From Malaciobacter mytili LMG 24559 (GTDB lineage: Bacteria; Campylobacterota; Campylobacteria; Campylobacterales; Arcobacteraceae): 64,000 nucleotides of DNA. The notes under the pieces were generated by a model that was given only the letters and a program-made list of their open reading frames with translations, did not search any database and was not told the origin of the DNA. The stretch is from contig NZ_CP031219.1 of NCBI RefSeq assembly GCF_003346775.1, positions 248,001-312,000 of the forward strand. Direction: 5' to 3'. Position numbers and translations under genes: made by a program. Of the stretch, positions 27,847 through 38,719 are shown one piece after another. Numbering within the stretch: the stretch's first letter is position 1; every line of letters begins with the position of its first letter.

Positions 27847-29043
27847 ATGAAATTACAAGAGATTAAAAATATAGATATTTCTGGAAAAAGAGTATTTATA
27901 AGATGTGATTTTAATGTACCAATGGATGAGTACAATAATATTACTGATGATAGAAGAATCAGAAGTGCTTTAAATACAATTAGATATTGTATTGATAATG
28001 ATTGCTCTGTTATTTTAGCTAGCCATTTTGGAAGACCAAAAAGTGGTTTTGAAGAAAAATATTCATTAAAACCTATTGCAAAAAGATTACATATTCTTTT
28101 AAAACAAGATGTAAAAATGGCAGAAGATGTTGTGGGTGAAACAACTTTAAAAACAGCTGCAAATTTAAAAAGTGGTGAAATTTTATTATTGGAAAATATG
28201 AGATTTGAAGAGGGTGAAACTAAAAATGATGAAAAGTTAAGTGCAACTCTTGCTTCAATGGCTGATGTATATATCAATGATGCTTTTGGAGTTTCTCATA
28301 GAGCTCATGCTTCAGTTGAAGGAATATCAAAATATTTTGATATTGAACATAAAGCAGCAGGATTTTTATTAGCTAAAGAGATTAAATTTTTCCATCATAT
28401 TGTACATAATCCAAAAAGACCATTTGTTTCAATAGTTGGAGGTTCAAAAGTATCTGGTAAACTTGAAGCTTTATATAATCTTGTTCCAAAAGTTGATAAG
28501 ATGATTATTGGTGGAGGAATGGCATTTACATTTTTAAAAGCTTTAGGATATGAAGTTGGGAATTCTTTAGTTGAAGATGATTTAATTCCTGAGGCTTTAA
28601 AAGTTATGGAAGAAGCAAAAAAACAAGGTGTAAAATTCTATCTTCCTGTAGATGTTGTTGCAGCTGAAGCTTTTGATGCTGAAGCTTTTGCAAAACCAAC
28701 TACAATTCAAGAAATTCCTAAAAATTGGATGGGATTAGATATTGGTCCAGCAACAGCAATGTTATTCTCTCAAGCACTTGAAGATGCACATACTATTTTA
28801 TGGAATGGACCTATGGGTGTATATGAAATGGAAAAATTTGCAAAAGGAAGTGCTAAAATTTCCCATGCAGTTGCTGCTTCATATGCTACTACTGTTGTTG
28901 GTGGTGGAGATACTGCTGATTTAGTAAGAGTTACTGGTGATGAAGATGAGATGACATTTATCTCAACTGGTGGTGGAGCTTCTTTAGAATTAATTGAAGG
29001 TAAAGTTCTTCCAGGTGTTAAAGCACTAGTAATTGAGGAATAA
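27847..29043 (+). CDS. pgk: Phosphoglycerate kinase
   Basis: Interconverts 1,3-bisphosphoglycerate and 3-phosphoglycerate with ADP/ATP. 398 residues, with the signature [15 protein letters not shown], substrate-binding [10 protein letters not shown], and the nucleotide loop GGGDTADLV near the C-terminus. Its stop overlaps the tpiA start (TAATG). Confidence 0.97.
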   Translation: MKLQEIKNIDISGKRVFIRCDFNVPMDEYNNITDDRRIRSALNTIRYCIDNDCSVILASHFGRPKSGFEEKYSLKPIAKRLHILLKQDVKMAEDVVGETTLKTAANLKSGEILLLENMRFEEGETKNDEKLSATLASMADVYINDAFGVSHRAHASVEGISKYFDIEHKAAGFLLAKEIKFFHHIVHNPKRPFVSIVGGSKVSGKLEALYNLVPKVDKMIIGGGMAFTFLKALGYEVGNSLVEDDLIPEALKVMEEAKKQGVKFYLPVDVVAAEAFDAEAFAKPTTIQEIPKNWMGLDIGPATAMLFSQALEDAHTILWNGPMGVYEMEKFAKGSAKISHAVAASYATTVVGGGDTADLVRVTGDEDEMTFISTGGGASLELIEGKVLPGVKALVIEE

Positions 29044-29756
29044 TGATGGCAATTATTGCATCAAATTTTAAAACAAACCATACTAGAAAATCTACTAATG
29101 AATTTATTCAAACTGTAAATAACTATTTAGTAGAAAATAAGATTTCAAGTGAAGTTTATGTATTTCCTACATCAACTTCACTTGATACTTTCCAAACTGT
29201 TTCAAACTTTTTTGTAGGGGCTCAAAATGCATACGCAACAAAAAATGGCTCTTTTACAGGAGAAATTGGAACAGAACAATTAGATGAATTTAATATTAAA
29301 ACAATTCTAATTGGGCATAGTGAAAGAAGACATATTTTAGGTGAAACACAAGAAGAAATTGCAAAAAAATTTAATTTCTATAAAGAGTTAGGATATAAAA
29401 TTATCTACTGTATAGGTGAGCCTTTAGAAGTAAAACAACAAGGTTTAGAAAAAACTTTAGAGTATATTTATGAGCAATTTATAGGAATTGATACAAATTA
29501 TGAAAATCTTATTTTAGCATATGAACCAGTTTGGGCTATAGGAACAGGAGTTACTGCTACAAATGAAGATATTATTAATGTACATGGTGCAATTAAAGAA
29601 AAGATTTCTAAGCCACTTTTATATGGTGGAAGTGTAAAAGTAAATAATGTAAGAGAAATTTGTTCTTTAAATGGTGTAGATGGAGCATTAATAGGAACAG
29701 CTTCTTGGATTAAAGAAGATTTTATTCAAATTTTAAAAAATACAAAGGATATATAG
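29043..29756 (+). CDS. tpiA: Triosephosphate isomerase
   Basis: Interconverts dihydroxyacetone phosphate and glyceraldehyde-3-phosphate. 237 residues, shorter than the usual ~250, as in other Campylobacterota. Catalytic residues are seen in ASNFKTN (lysine), IGHSERR (histidine) and AYEPVWAIGTG (glutamate and loop 6), and the phosphate-binding LLYGGSVK. Two start codons, 29043 and 29046, are possible. Confidence 0.96.
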   Translation: MMAIIASNFKTNHTRKSTNEFIQTVNNYLVENKISSEVYVFPTSTSLDTFQTVSNFFVGAQNAYATKNGSFTGEIGTEQLDEFNIKTILIGHSERRHILGETQEEIAKKFNFYKELGYKIIYCIGEPLEVKQQGLEKTLEYIYEQFIGIDTNYENLILAYEPVWAIGTGVTATNEDIINVHGAIKEKISKPLLYGGSVKVNNVREICSLNGVDGALIGTASWIKEDFIQILKNTKDI

Positions 29757-30581
<825 letters not shown>

Positions 30582-30598
30582 GTTTTAAATTTTATAAA

Positions 30599-30649
30599 AA
30601 TCTTAACTAAGTATCTACATTGATGTGGATTTCTTAGTAAGGTTTTTTT
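30599..30649 (+). terminator. Intrinsic terminator after fabI
   Basis: The left arm from 30599 (AATCTTAACTAAG...CTACA) and the right arm to 30644 (TGTGG...CTTAGTAAGG) form a stem of about 20 bp with a few mismatches, followed by TTTTTTT. It closes the gap-pgk-tpiA-fabI unit. Confidence 0.85.
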
Positions 30650-30719
30650 AATAAAAAGTTTTTATTTAGAATTTATGGAAATTTTAAATAGAAATTTTAC
30701 AAATTATAGGGAAAAAAGA

Positions 30720-31928
30720 ATGAGTATTAATTTTAAAGAGTTAGCAGATAAATATCAAACACCATATTATGTTTATGATTTTGATTATATTACTGATAGA
30801 TATAATGAATTAAAAGGTGCCTTTAAAGCAAGAAAATCTTTAGTTGCATATGCTGTAAAAGCAAATTCAAATCTTTCTGTAATAAAACATTTAGCTAATC
30901 TTGGAGCAGGAGCTGACTGCGTTAGTATTGGTGAAGTAAAAAGAGCTTTAAAAGTAGGAATTCAACCATATAAAATCATTTTTTCAGGTGTTGGAAAAAT
31001 TGATAGTGAAATTAAACAAGCTTTAGAACTTGGTATATTAATGATAAATGTTGAAAGTGATGCTGAGTTAAATAGAGTTGAAGCTATTGCTAAAGAATTA
31101 GGTGTAGTTGCTAGAATTTCTATTAGAGTAAATCCAAATATTGATCCGCAAACGCATCCATATATTTCAACAGGCTTACATGAAAATAAATTTGGAGTTG
31201 ATATTGATACTGCAAAAAGAATGTATATTCAATGTAAAAACTCTGAAAATTTAGAGCCAACAGGAATACATTTACATATTGGTTCACAATTAACTCAATT
31301 AGAGCCAATTAAAGAATCAGTTAAAATAGTTGCAGATTTAGTAAGAAATTTAAAAGCTATTAAAATTGAACTAAATTTCTTTGATGTTGGTGGAGGTTTA
31401 GGAATTGTATATAAAGATGAAAAACTTATAGATACAAATGAATATGCACAAGTTATTTTAGAAGCTTTATTTGGTTTAGACTTAACAATTGTATGTGAAC
31501 CTGGAAGATTTTTAGTGGGTAACTCTGGTACTTTTATTACTAAAGTATTATATGAAAAAGTAAATGGAAATAAAAGATTTGTTATTGTTGATGGAGCTAT
31601 GAATGATTTAATTAGACCATCATTATATAATGCTTACCATAAAGTTGAAGTTTTAAATGATAATAAAGAGTTTAGTGATTGTAATTTAGTAGGTCCTGTT
31701 TGTGAAAGTGGAGATTTCTTTGCAAAAAACATTCAACTACCAAAAACACAACATAATGATTTAGTTGCAGTTTATAGTGCAGGGGCATATTGCTTTACAA
31801 TGGCAAGTAACTATAATACAAGAGGAAAAGTTGCAGAAATTGCTATTGAAAATGGGGTTGATAGATTAATTAGAAAAAGAGAAACATTTGAAGATCTTAT
31901 TTCATTAGAAGAGGAATATATAAAATAA
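30720..31928 (+). CDS. lysA: Diaminopimelate decarboxylase
   Basis: Final step of lysine synthesis: decarboxylation of meso-diaminopimelate, using PLP. 402 residues from the chosen start; the frame stays open to 30675, but AGGG at 30708 is well placed for ATG 30720, and the protein then begins MSINFKELADKY as in relatives. PLP lysine in VAYAVKANSN, then HIGSQ, FDVGGGLG, CEPGRF and the substrate cysteine motif CESGDFFA. The HAD gene starts directly after its stop. Confidence 0.95.
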   Translation: MSINFKELADKYQTPYYVYDFDYITDRYNELKGAFKARKSLVAYAVKANSNLSVIKHLANLGAGADCVSIGEVKRALKVGIQPYKIIFSGVGKIDSEIKQALELGILMINVESDAELNRVEAIAKELGVVARISIRVNPNIDPQTHPYISTGLHENKFGVDIDTAKRMYIQCKNSENLEPTGIHLHIGSQLTQLEPIKESVKIVADLVRNLKAIKIELNFFDVGGGLGIVYKDEKLIDTNEYAQVILEALFGLDLTIVCEPGRFLVGNSGTFITKVLYEKVNGNKRFVIVDGAMNDLIRPSLYNAYHKVEVLNDNKEFSDCNLVGPVCESGDFFAKNIQLPKTQHNDLVAVYSAGAYCFTMASNYNTRGKVAEIAIENGVDRLIRKRETFEDLISLEEEYIK

Positions 31929-32708
31929 ATGTATTTTATTGATGTACAAGGAACACTAATTGATGATATAAATAAAGAACCAATTAGTGGTGCAATAGAG
32001 TTTATAAATACTTTAAATGAAAAAAAAATACCATATGTAGTAATTACTAATAATACAAAAAAACTTAGTAGTGAATTTTTTAGTTTTCTTAAAAATCTAG
32101 GGTTTAATATAGGTGAAACAAACTATATAGACCCTTTTGTAATTTTAAAAGATGTGGCAAAAAATAAAAAAGTTGCAGCTTTTGGACAAGAGGATTTTTT
32201 TGACTCATTAAAAAAAATGGGATATGAATTAGATTATGATAAGCCTCAATCTTTAATGGTTTCAATAAAAAAAGAATATACAAATGAAGACTACTCTAAG
32301 ATGATAGAGTGTGCTTTAAAAACAGATGATTTAATAGGTATGCATGAAACTTCAATATACTCAAAAGATGGCTCAAGGTATCCAGGTGTTGGGGCTATTA
32401 TGAGTATGATTAAATTTGCTGTAAATAAAGAGTATAAGGTTGTTGGAAAACCAAGTTTTAATTTTTATGATGAGGCTAGAAAACTAATTGGTGCAAAAAA
32501 CTTTAATGAAATTACTATTATAAGTGATGATATGATGGGTGATTTAGTAGGTGCTAAAAAACTTGGTATGAAAGCTATTTTAGTTTTAAGTGGAAAAATA
32601 AAAGATGAAAAAGAAGTTTTACCAACACTTAAAGAGGAAGAAAAACCTGAATTTATCTGTAAAAATATGAGTGAAGTTTTAAAACTTTTTACTAAGGGAG
32701 AATTATGA
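31929..32708 (+). CDS. HAD-superfamily (NagD-like) protein with altered motif I
   Basis: A 259-residue protein of the HAD IIA group. Motif I is DVQGTLID, where the second aspartate of the DxDGT phosphatase motif is replaced by Q. Motif II is in VITNNTKK, the motif III lysine in VGKPSFNF and motif IV in ISDDMMGDLVGAK. The nucleophile aspartate remains, but the acid/base aspartate is missing, so phosphatase activity may be weak or the protein may act otherwise. It overlaps pheA by four bases. To my recollection, the same gene order (lysA, HAD, pheA, hisC) occurs in Campylobacter jejuni. Confidence 0.85.
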   Translation: MYFIDVQGTLIDDINKEPISGAIEFINTLNEKKIPYVVITNNTKKLSSEFFSFLKNLGFNIGETNYIDPFVILKDVAKNKKVAAFGQEDFFDSLKKMGYELDYDKPQSLMVSIKKEYTNEDYSKMIECALKTDDLIGMHETSIYSKDGSRYPGVGAIMSMIKFAVNKEYKVVGKPSFNFYDEARKLIGAKNFNEITIISDDMMGDLVGAKKLGMKAILVLSGKIKDEKEVLPTLKEEEKPEFICKNMSEVLKLFTKGEL

Positions 32709-33772
32709 GTGAAAAAGGTTTAAAAGAGCTTAGAAATAAGCTTGATAATATTGATAATGAATTATTAGAACTTTTAAATAAAAGAATGGATATTGTCCAT
32801 GAAGTTGGTGTATTAAAAGCTCATAGTGGTGGTTCTATTTATAGACCTGAAAGAGAAAGAGAAATTATTGATAGACTTGAACTTTTAAATAAAGGTAAAC
32901 TAAATAGAAGTGCAATAGAAGCACTTTTCTTAGAAATATTTGCAATTTCTAGAAATATAGAATTACCTGAAAATATTGCCTTTTTAGGACCTGAAGGAAG
33001 CTTTACACATCAAGCTGCTGAGTCTAGATTTGGGGCAATGAGCTCATATCTTCCAATTGGGTCAATTTCTGGTGTTTTTAGAGAAGTTAGTACACAAAAA
33101 GCAAAGTTTGGTGTTATTCCAATAGAAAACTCATCAAATGGAATAGTAAGTGATACTATTAATTGTTTAACTAAATATAATTTAAAAATCATTGCAGAAG
33201 TAATACTTGATATTCATCATACTTTAGCAACTACTTGTGATAAAATAAAAGATATTAAAAGAATTTATTCAAAAGATATAGCCTTTGAACAATGTAGAAG
33301 ATTTTTGGAAAATGTAGGTTTAGATGAGGTAGAACATATACCTGTTGAATCAACTACAAAAGCAGCTAAATACGCTGTAAAAGAGAAGAATAGTGCAGCA
33401 ATTTGTTCTCATGTTGGTGCTAAAATGTATAACCTTCCAATTTTATTTGAAAATATTGAAGATAAAGATAATAATAGAACAAGATTTTTTATTGTAAGTG
33501 ATTTTGAAAATGCAAAAAGTGGAAATGATAAAACTTCAATTTTAGTAAAACTTCCAAATAGAAGTGGTATTTTAGTTGAATTTCTGACAGATTTTGATAA
33601 AGCAGGAATTAACCTTACAAAGATTAAATCACATATTGTAGAGGGTAATTCTATCTTCTTTATAGATTTTGATGGACATAAAGATGATGAACATATAAAA
33701 ACAATATTTGAAAAACATAAAGAGAGTATAAAATTCTTAGGTTCTTATGTAAAAGAAGCAGATGATATTTAA
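32705..33772 (+). CDS. pheA: Bifunctional chorismate mutase/prephenate dehydratase
   Basis: Two steps of phenylalanine synthesis. 355 residues in three parts: chorismate mutase (about 1-85, with LRNKLDNIDNELLELLNKRM and YRPEREREI), prephenate dehydratase (about 93-275, FLGPEGSFTHQAA and the T in NRTRFFIV), and an ACT regulatory domain (about 285-350, GILVEFLTDFDKAGINLTKI). The ACT domain implies feedback inhibition by phenylalanine. Confidence 0.95.
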   Translation: MSEKGLKELRNKLDNIDNELLELLNKRMDIVHEVGVLKAHSGGSIYRPEREREIIDRLELLNKGKLNRSAIEALFLEIFAISRNIELPENIAFLGPEGSFTHQAAESRFGAMSSYLPIGSISGVFREVSTQKAKFGVIPIENSSNGIVSDTINCLTKYNLKIIAEVILDIHHTLATTCDKIKDIKRIYSKDIAFEQCRRFLENVGLDEVEHIPVESTTKAAKYAVKEKNSAAICSHVGAKMYNLPILFENIEDKDNNRTRFFIVSDFENAKSGNDKTSILVKLPNRSGILVEFLTDFDKAGINLTKIKSHIVEGNSIFFIDFDGHKDDEHIKTIFEKHKESIKFLGSYVKEADDI

Positions 33773-33836
33773 AAAAATAATTTAGTTTTTTTTAAAGCTA
33801 AAGTGTTAAAATCAAAGTTTAATATTAGGGAAAAAA

Positions 33837-34943
33837 ATGCAGTTTAAAAAAGTTTTAGATGAAGTTAAAATTTATGAAGCAGGTAAGCCAATAGAGCTAG
33901 TTGTAAGAGAATATGGAGTAGATGTAAAAGATATTATAAAACTTGCATCAAATGAGAATCCTTATGGAACATCTCCTAAAGTTACTGCAAAAATTCAAGA
34001 GCTTGCAAAAAATATGTTTATGTACCCAGATGATTCAATGTTTGAGTTAAAAGATGCCTTAGCAAAAAAATTTGATATGGAAAGCTCAAATATTATAATT
34101 GGTTCAGGAAGTGATCAAATTTTAGAGTTTGCTATACATGCAAAATGTGATGAAAATTCTAAACTTCTAATGAGTAAAACAACGTTTGCAATGTATGAAA
34201 TTTATGGTAAACAAACAGGTGCAACTATAATTAAAACTGAAGATGATCAACATAACTTAGAACAATTTAGAAAATTATATAAAGAAAATGGTGCAGATAT
34301 TATTTTCTTATGTTTACCAAATAATCCTTTAGGTGAATGTTTAGATACAAAAGAAGTATATAAGTTTTTAGAAGAAGTTTCTCCTGAAACTTTAGTAATT
34401 GTTGATGGGGCTTATCAAGAGTTTGCTGCTTTTAAAGATGAAAATAAAAAAATAGATGCAAAAGATATTATTTCTAAGTTTCCAAATGTAATTTATTTAG
34501 GAACATTTTCTAAAGCTTATGCTTTAGGTGGAATGAGAGTAGGGTATGGTTTAGCAAATAAAGAGATTATTAAAAATCTTTATAAACTAAGACCACCTTT
34601 TAATATTACAACTTTATCTTTAGCAGCAGCTATTGAAGCACTTAAAGATGAAGATTTTGTGTCTGAGACAATTAAAAGAAATTTTGAAGAGATGAAAAGA
34701 TATGAAGATTATGCAAAAACTAGAGGTTTTTCATATATTCCAAGTTATACAAACTTTATAACATTAAAATTTGATGATAAATATATTTCTGCTGAAGTAG
34801 CGCAAAGTTTACTTAAAAGAGGTATTATTATAAGGGATTTAACAAGTTATGGGGTTAATGCTATTAGAATTACTATTGGAAGAAAAGAGCAAAATACTAG
34901 AGTTTTTGAAGTCCTAGATGAAGTATTAGAAAGTTTAAATTAA
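33837..34943 (+). CDS. hisC: Histidinol-phosphate aminotransferase
   Basis: PLP enzyme of histidine synthesis; many HisC proteins also act on phenylalanine and tyrosine precursors, which fits the place after pheA. 368 residues: [23 protein letters not shown], and the PLP lysine in [17 protein letters not shown]. Preceded by AGGGAAA. dxs follows after nine bases. Confidence 0.94.
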   Translation: MQFKKVLDEVKIYEAGKPIELVVREYGVDVKDIIKLASNENPYGTSPKVTAKIQELAKNMFMYPDDSMFELKDALAKKFDMESSNIIIGSGSDQILEFAIHAKCDENSKLLMSKTTFAMYEIYGKQTGATIIKTEDDQHNLEQFRKLYKENGADIIFLCLPNNPLGECLDTKEVYKFLEEVSPETLVIVDGAYQEFAAFKDENKKIDAKDIISKFPNVIYLGTFSKAYALGGMRVGYGLANKEIIKNLYKLRPPFNITTLSLAAAIEALKDEDFVSETIKRNFEEMKRYEDYAKTRGFSYIPSYTNFITLKFDDKYISAEVAQSLLKRGIIIRDLTSYGVNAIRITIGRKEQNTRVFEVLDEVLESLN

Positions 34944-34952
34944 AGATAAAAA

Positions 34953-36755
34953 ATGAATATTAAGAGTAGAAATTTAGGCCAATTAGAAGAACTTTGCAGT
35001 GATATTAGAGAAAGAATAATAGATGTAGTTTCTAGAAATGGTGGACATTTTAGTTCAACATTAGGTGCAGTTGAATTAACTGTTGCTATGCATAAAGTTT
35101 TTGATGTACAAAAAGATCCATTTATTTTTGATGTATCACATCAATGTTATCCACATAAACTATTAACTGGAAGATGGGAAGAGTTTGAAACTATTAGACA
35201 GTTTAGAGGATTAAGTGGATTTACTAAGCCTAAAGAGAGCAGTGCTGATTACTTTGTAGCAGGACATAGCTCTACTTCTATCTCTTTAGCAGTTGGGGCA
35301 GCAAAAGCAATAAAATTAAAAAAAGAGAAAAGAATACCTGTTGTTATGATAGGTGATGGTTCTATGACAGCAGGAATGGTTTATGAAGCTTTAAATGAAT
35401 TAGGAGATATTAAACTTCCTGTTGTAATTATTTTAAATGATAATGAAATGAGTATTGCAAAACCAATTGGTTCTATTTCTAAATATTTAAGTAAAATTTT
35501 AGCTGGAAAATTCTATCAAAGTTTTAGAGAAAAAATTGATAGAAATATTATTCAAAAACTTCCTGAGGGAGCTACTTATATAGCTAAAAAAATAGAAGAA
35601 AGTATGAAGCTTATCACTCCTGGTATTATTTTTGAAGAGATGGGAATAGATTATATAGGTCCAATAGATGGACATAATCTTGAAGAAATTATAGAAACTT
35701 TAGAGATTGCAAAAGCTATGAATAAGCCTGTAATTGTCCATGCAAGAACAGTAAAAGGAAAAGGCTACTCAATTGCAGAGGGTCAGCATGAACATTGGCA
35801 TGGAGTAGGTCCTTTTAATAAAGATAATGGTGAATTTATAAAAAAAGTAAGTGCAAAATCAGCAACAGCTGTATTTGCAGATGCTTTAGTAAATCTAGCA
35901 ACAAAATATGATAATGTTGTAGGTGTAACTGCTGCAATGCCAAGTGGAACAGGTATAGATAAACTAATGAAAGAATTCCCAACTAGATTTTGGGATGTGG
36001 CAATTGCTGAACAACATGCAGTAACTTCAATGGCTGCAATGGCAAAAGAAGGCTTTAAACCCTATATAACAATATATTCTACTTTTTTACAAAGGGGATA
36101 TGACCAAATTATTCATGATGTTTGTTTAATGTCTTTACCTGTTGTTTTTGCAATAGATAGAGCAGGAATTGTTGGTAATGATGGGGAAACGCATCAAGGT
36201 GCTTTTGATATTTCATATTTAAGATTTTTACCAAATATGGTACTATTTGCACCAAGAGATGAAGAGACATTAAATTTAGCAATAGAATACTCATATACTT
36301 TAGATAAACCATGTGCAATAAGGTATCCAAGGGGTGCTTTTACACCATTAAGCTTTAAAGCTACAGCTTTTGAATTTGGTAAAGCAGAACTTTTAAAAGA
36401 AGGAACTTCAAATAAACTATTTATAGGTTATGGTGCTGGAGTTTCAAGAGCCTGTGAAACACAAGAACTTCATAAAGAAGATATAGCAATACTTGATTTA
36501 AGATTTGTAAAGCCACTTGATAAAGAGTTATTAAAACAATTATCTAAAAAATATAATGATTGGTATATCTTTAGTGATTCTCAAAAGCAAGGTGGAGTAG
36601 GTAGTGCTATTTTAGAGTTTTTAAATGAAGAAAAAATTAATATTAATTTAACTTCATTTGAATATGAAGACCATTTTATTGAACATGGAGATACTAAAGT
36701 AGTGGAAGAGAGTTTAGGGCTTCTTCCTTCTTTATTAGTAAATAAAATTAATTAA
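34953..36755 (+). CDS. dxs: 1-deoxy-D-xylulose-5-phosphate synthase
   Basis: First enzyme of the MEP isoprenoid pathway, using thiamine diphosphate. 600 residues, slightly shorter than E. coli Dxs (620). Visible motifs: FDVSHQCYPHKLLTGR, AGHSSTSISLAVG, the thiamine site GDGSMTAGMVYEALN, VGNDGETHQGAFD, and the C-terminal transketolase domain. ispE of the same pathway lies at 58207. Its end overlaps the convergent tautomerase gene by four bases. Confidence 0.96.
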   Translation: MNIKSRNLGQLEELCSDIRERIIDVVSRNGGHFSSTLGAVELTVAMHKVFDVQKDPFIFDVSHQCYPHKLLTGRWEEFETIRQFRGLSGFTKPKESSADYFVAGHSSTSISLAVGAAKAIKLKKEKRIPVVMIGDGSMTAGMVYEALNELGDIKLPVVIILNDNEMSIAKPIGSISKYLSKILAGKFYQSFREKIDRNIIQKLPEGATYIAKKIEESMKLITPGIIFEEMGIDYIGPIDGHNLEEIIETLEIAKAMNKPVIVHARTVKGKGYSIAEGQHEHWHGVGPFNKDNGEFIKKVSAKSATAVFADALVNLATKYDNVVGVTAAMPSGTGIDKLMKEFPTRFWDVAIAEQHAVTSMAAMAKEGFKPYITIYSTFLQRGYDQIIHDVCLMSLPVVFAIDRAGIVGNDGETHQGAFDISYLRFLPNMVLFAPRDEETLNLAIEYSYTLDKPCAIRYPRGAFTPLSFKATAFEFGKAELLKEGTSNKLFIGYGAGVSRACETQELHKEDIAILDLRFVKPLDKELLKQLSKKYNDWYIFSDSQKQGGVGSAILEFLNEEKININLTSFEYEDHFIEHGDTKVVEESLGLLPSLLVNKIN

Positions 36756-37144
36756 GCTAAAGGGTCTTCACCCTTTGCCCATGTGGCTAAATATCTTTCA
36801 ATTAGGTGAAAATCCTCCCCTTTATGCTGTGTAAAAGTAATATATTGGTTTCTATTTTCAATTTCAAATAGTTCATTTACAATTGACATAAATCTTAATG
36901 CAAGCTCTCTTCTTTGCTCAATACTTCTTCCTTCTCTAATATCAAGATTCATTAAACAAATATCATCACCTTCTATGGCTCTACCAATACTTACATCAAA
37001 TCGATTTAGCTCTTTTATACTTATAGCTATATGATCAACTCCTGTATTCATAACTTCACTAAAAGTATCTCTTATTTTTTTATAGAACTCTCTTTTTGTA
37101 CCATCAAGAAGTTTTTTGTTTATTTCAAATTGTAAATGAGGCAT
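36752..37144 (-). CDS. Tautomerase-superfamily protein (CHMI/HpaF-like)
   Basis: A 130-residue protein with proline directly after the initiator methionine (MPHLQFEI), the catalytic residue in this superfamily. The size and the segment HIAISIKELNRFDVSIGRA fit the 5-carboxymethyl-2-hydroxymuconate isomerase-like group. No aromatic-degradation genes are near, so the substrate is unknown. It ends convergent with dxs and follows the Maf gene by ten bases on the minus strand. Confidence 0.75.
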   Translation of the reverse strand: MPHLQFEINKKLLDGTKREFYKKIRDTFSEVMNTGVDHIAISIKELNRFDVSIGRAIEGDDICLMNLDIREGRSIEQRRELALRFMSIVNELFEIENRNQYITFTQHKGEDFHLIERYLATWAKGEDPLA

Positions 37145-37154
37145 AGTTTGTCCT

Positions 37155-37730
37155 TTATAAATATGGTTTTAGTTTTTCAACACAAAGTCCCATTGCTGTT
37201 GATTCGTATCCTTTAACACTTTTTATATATGGTTTACAAAAGCCCTCGACCATAATAGCACCAGCTTTTCCCATACACTCTTTTGAGTCTAAATATTCTT
37301 GCATATGTTTTAGGTCAAATTTATCAAATTCATATGTTGTAATAGAAATATCAATAAGTTCTAATTTTTTTGATTTATATATCATACAAGAGATAACTGA
37401 TGTTTTATTTGCACTTTGTAGTTGCAACATTCTTTTTGCATCATCTAAATCTTTTGCTTTTCTTAAAAGTTCATTATTACAAGTAACCACGCTATCAGCT
37501 ACCAATAAAGGTAGCTCTTCTATACCATATTTTTTATAGAGTTCTTCAAATTTTCCTTTTGTTGCCTCATAACAAAAAGCTTTTGGATTAGTTGTAATAA
37601 TACTGTCTTCATCAAAATTTCCACCACTTTGAATAAAATCAATTCCAAAATTTTTTAATAATAATGCTCTTGTTGGTGAATTTGAACCAAGTCTTATCAA
37701 TATTATGCCTTTTTTATTTTTATTATACAT
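37155..37730 (-). CDS. maf: Maf-family nucleotide pyrophosphatase
   Basis: 191 residues. The family opening appears as RLGSNSPTRALLLKNFGI, the catalytic-base region as LPLLVADSVVT, and the loop GKAGAIMVEGF. The second arginine of the usual SxRR and the VxGLP near the end are changed (SPTRA, TAMGLCVEKL), so this is a divergent member. Maf proteins hydrolyse non-canonical or damaged nucleotides. Upstream of the tautomerase gene in the same unit. Confidence 0.78.
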   Translation of the reverse strand: MYNKNKKGIILIRLGSNSPTRALLLKNFGIDFIQSGGNFDEDSIITTNPKAFCYEATKGKFEELYKKYGIEELPLLVADSVVTCNNELLRKAKDLDDAKRMLQLQSANKTSVISCMIYKSKKLELIDISITTYEFDKFDLKHMQEYLDSKECMGKAGAIMVEGFCKPYIKSVKGYESTAMGLCVEKLKPYL

Positions 37731-37774
37731 AATTTATATATAATTAATTTTAAAAAAGCTTTATAGGAAATATA

Positions 37775-38719
37775 ATGAATTTTATTGTAATTGGTGCAGG
37801 TGGAGTTGGATCCTTTTACGGAGTAATATTAAAAATGCAAGGGCATAATGTAAAATTTGTTGTAAGAGGTAAAAATTTAGAATATTTTAAAAATAACAAA
37901 TTAAAACTAACTCATCCTAATTTTACTTTTGAAGAATATATTGATGTTTTAGATATAAATGAACTAAAACAACTTGATATAAATAATATTGATGCAGTGT
38001 TTTTAGCAACTAAATCTATGAGTACAGAAGAAATATGTAAAGATTTAGCTTTATGGAGTAAAGATAGGGAAAAACTTCCATATTTTATCTCTTTACAAAA
38101 TGGTGTTGAAAATGAAGATAAAATGCTAAAGTATCTAAAACAAGAGTATGTTATTGGAGGACTTACAAGATTAATTGCAGCACATATTGTAAAGCAAGGT
38201 TTAGTAGATGCTGTAGGAGAGGTACAGACAATCTTAGGTGCATTAGTTCCTACAAATGAAAATAAATTATTTTTAAATAAATTAAAAGAGCAGTTAGATA
38301 AAACAGGAACGACTACTATTTTAACAGATAATATAAGATTAGAGTTATGGAAAAAACTAATTATAAATAATGGAGTTAATGCTATTTGTGCTTTACTTGA
38401 AGAAAAATCTGGAACACTAATAAATAATGAAAAAACTTCAATATTGGTTTATAATCTTATGAAAGAAGCAGCACTTGCTTCAAATGCTGTTGGAGTAAAT
38501 ATCTCTGAAAATGATGCAAAAGAGATGTTTGAATTAATGAAAAGTTTTGAATCTATTGTTCCTTCTATGTGGGTAGATAAACAAAATAATAGAGATTTAG
38601 AACTTGAAGATATTTGTGGAGTGGTTATAAAAAATTGTAAAAAGCAAGGAATTGATGCTGCATATACAAGAAGTGTTTCTACTATTTTAGAGGTTTTATA
38701 TAATAAATCAAGGGCATAA
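37775..38719 (+). CDS. panE: 2-dehydropantoate 2-reductase
   Basis: Reduces ketopantoate to pantoate in CoA synthesis, or a related ketoacid. 314 residues: NADP-binding GAGGVGSFYG at the N-terminus, the conserved lysine and asparagine in LWKKLIINNGVNAI, and a helical C-terminal domain. No other pantothenate gene is adjacent. Divergent from the Maf gene with a 44-bp gap. Confidence 0.88.
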   Translation: MNFIVIGAGGVGSFYGVILKMQGHNVKFVVRGKNLEYFKNNKLKLTHPNFTFEEYIDVLDINELKQLDINNIDAVFLATKSMSTEEICKDLALWSKDREKLPYFISLQNGVENEDKMLKYLKQEYVIGGLTRLIAAHIVKQGLVDAVGEVQTILGALVPTNENKLFLNKLKEQLDKTGTTTILTDNIRLELWKKLIINNGVNAICALLEEKSGTLINNEKTSILVYNLMKEAALASNAVGVNISENDAKEMFELMKSFESIVPSMWVDKQNNRDLELEDICGVVIKNCKKQGIDAAYTRSVSTILEVLYNKSRA

